This document shows positions 62,800 through 64,000 of a DNA stretch of 64,000 bases, in pieces. The DNA lies in assembly GCF_000156195.1 (NCBI RefSeq), contig NZ_GG688327.1:752-64751 (forward strand), in the 5' to 3' direction. Position numbers and translations under genes: made by a program. Under the pieces are notes generated by a model that was not told the DNA's origin, searched no databases, and worked only from the letters and a program-made list of their open reading frames with translations. Each line of letters opens with the position of its first letter. The first letter of the stretch is position 1. This DNA is from Bacteroides finegoldii DSM 17565. Lineage in GTDB: Bacteria > Bacteroidota > Bacteroidia > Bacteroidales > Bacteroidaceae.

Positions 62800-64000
62800 T
62801 TATTTGGTCGGTTCCGGCTTTATAACCTCACCGCCTCCTTCACCAGAGCCGGGAGCGATTAGCTTCACATCATACAGACGTATACCTTTTACATTGGTAG
62901 CACCGACACAACTGAATGTCAATGTAGCAGTTCCTGATACAGCAATATCGTCTATACGTATCTCTTCGACCACATACGGATTTTTGGTACCAGTCAGTTC
63001 TTTATCAGGAACAGGCAAATCCGTATTGTTGCATTTCACACTCAATGTATTGATATTCTGTTTATCTTCAGGCTGATATACATTAACTCCCATCTTGTAA
63101 ATCAATGATACTTTAGCAGCACCTTTCAGATCTATATTTTCAATAGAGAGTGAATAATCACCTCCATAAAACCATATATTACCGTCACCGCTTTGCGTAC
63201 GAGGCGACAAAAGATCAAGATCACCACTAAACATGGAAGAAGGATTATCGAATGTATTGGAAGGACTAGCATCCCACCATTCAGTTATTGATGATGCCCA
63301 TCTATCCTTACCGTCTACGCTAATCTTATCAGGCGCTTTAAACGTTTCGCTAAACAATACCGTTTCACCGCCTTCATTTCCATCATCTCCTTCTCCCGGT
63401 TCAACTCCATCGAAGCCGAAAACATCCGAACGGGAAGGAATCATCAGCTGCCAAGTTCCTTTGAAACGTCCGAGAATACCTACTACAGTTCCCGTTCCTA
63501 CCGGCAACGTTTCTGCGGCAAAGGAAGCATAACTGCTCGTTCTCACCATAATCACATTTCCATGCGCATCTTTCAGGTTTTCCTCTCCGTACTCTTTCGT
63601 CTCCACTTTGGCAAATGTATTCTTTCCGCCATTTTCGAAATGTACTCCTTCCATTTGCACCAAACGGTAAGTCATTTTAGTTACGTTAAGGTTTACCGTA
63701 CTCATGTCTGTAATCACTTCCGGCTTCACGTTGTCCACATACGGCCATCCGTTCTTTTGGACACGCGCCTGAAATTCAGTAAACGGCAGACGATAGGTCG
63801 TGCCCCCGTCAAGCCATCCCAACTGCTGTTCATCCCCATATACAGACACACACATACCTTTCAGATTCACAAAAACCTCTTGCCCGCGACGGTAGAAATT
63901 AGAAACGTTATTCTCGTCCACCTGTATCGGCATTGCTCCGGTTTCATCCTGCACGATTACCTGCTTGTAGATATTGCCCGATTCATCGTTTCCTGTGACG
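62800..64000 (-). CDS. DUF5689 (OB-fold) surface protein, 5' end beyond the window
   Basis: The frame is open to the window edge, so the true start lies outside; the GTG at 63954 is internal. The visible 400 residues begin with a DUF5689 domain typified by Asp-Glu-Ser-Gly-Asn-Ile-Tyr-Lys and Val-Gln-Asp-Glu-Thr-Gly motifs and an OB-fold pattern. A Gly/Glu-rich linker near residue 200 precedes a C-terminal beta-sandwich (choice-of-anchor type). OB folds of this kind occur next to secreted nucleases, which fits the EEP gene 12 bp downstream. Function is unknown. Confidence 0.82.
   Translation of the reverse strand, partial: VTGNDESGNIYKQVIVQDETGAMPIQVDENNVSNFYRRGQEVFVNLKGMCVSVYGDEQQLGWLDGGTTYRLPFTEFQARVQKNGWPYVDNVKPEVITDMSTVNLNVTKMTYRLVQMEGVHFENGGKNTFAKVETKEYGEENLKDAHGNVIMVRTSSYASFAAETLPVGTGTVVGILGRFKGTWQLMIPSRSDVFGFDGVEPGEGDDGNEGGETVLFSETFKAPDKISVDGKDRWASSITEWWDASPSNTFDNPSSMFSGDLDLLSPRTQSGDGNIWFYGGDYSLSIENIDLKGAAKVSLIYKMGVNVYQPEDKQNINTLSVKCNNTDLPVPDKELTGTKNPYVVEEIRIDDIAVSGTATLTFSCVGATNVKGIRLYDVKLIAPGSGEGGGEVIKPEPTK

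Overview
The window is chromosomal DNA of a gut Bacteroides (or very close relative). This rests on SusC/SusD pairs, exported CAZymes with Bacteroidetes-type signal peptides, FucP-type sugar permeases, HU-HIG DNA-binding proteins, promoters of the TTTG / TAnnTTTG type, and few Shine-Dalgarno sequences. No phage, integrase, transposase, CRISPR or rRNA was seen. The species cannot be fixed from the sequence alone.

Layout. (1) 0.2-13.9 kb, minus strand: exported carbohydrate-active enzymes in two blocks. One holds a BNR_4 beta-propeller protein, a GH43 protein with exo-beta-1,3-galactanase hallmarks and a frameshifted DUF2264 protein. The other is a tight GH35-GH43-GH51-GH97 operon. The set fits plant type II arabinogalactan (arabinogalactan-protein) breakdown, with no SusC/D or regulator inside the window. 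Between the blocks lies a non-coding stretch with a 550-bp element bounded by a perfect 47-nt inverted repeat. (2) 14-24.7 kb: housekeeping genes: cdaA-folP (c-di-AMP and folate), murF, a VanZ-like gene, an NSS-type sodium symporter, an HhH protein, a LolD-like ATPase, tcdA, a CPA2 antiporter and asd. (3) 24.9-32.2 kb: an LTD-domain lipoprotein, then an operon of a GT2/GalT-like (DUF4922) fusion, a SpoIID-domain protein, an AmpG-like permease and a BadF-type sugar kinase, which looks like cell-wall sugar salvage. (4) 32.2-36.7 kb: 2-aminoethylphosphonate degradation (phnW, phnX) with a DUF5690 membrane protein as likely transporter and a divergent HTH-like gene. (5) 36.9-42.3 kb: a complete L-galactose catabolic operon (dehydrogenase, lactonase, permease, L-galactonate dehydrogenase) with a divergent LacI regulator. 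(6) 42.3-50.3 kb: FKBP lipoprotein, glyS, HU-like protein, topoisomerase IV subunit A, a DUF3316 gene, an S41 peptidase and tRNA-Leu(UAG). Between HU and the topoisomerase gene is a four-copy palindrome array with an exact 23-bp period. (7) 50.4-58.7 kb: a four-gene beta-1,2-glucan utilisation locus (SusC, SusD, GH3, GH144). (8) 58.75-64 kb, minus strand: an outer-membrane beta-barrel gene preceded by an internally deleted AAA-ATPase/PD-(D/E)XK remnant that keeps a consensus promoter, then a secreted EEP-family protein and a DUF5689 protein cut by the window end.

The most unusual items are the GT2-GalT-like fusion operon, the 23-bp palindrome array, a perfect 34-nt inverted repeat translated inside the SpoIID gene, the in-frame collapsed AAA/nuclease gene, the inverted-repeat element at 5.2-5.8 kb and the DUF2264 frameshift. 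All family names come from recognising motifs in the translations; no database search was run.
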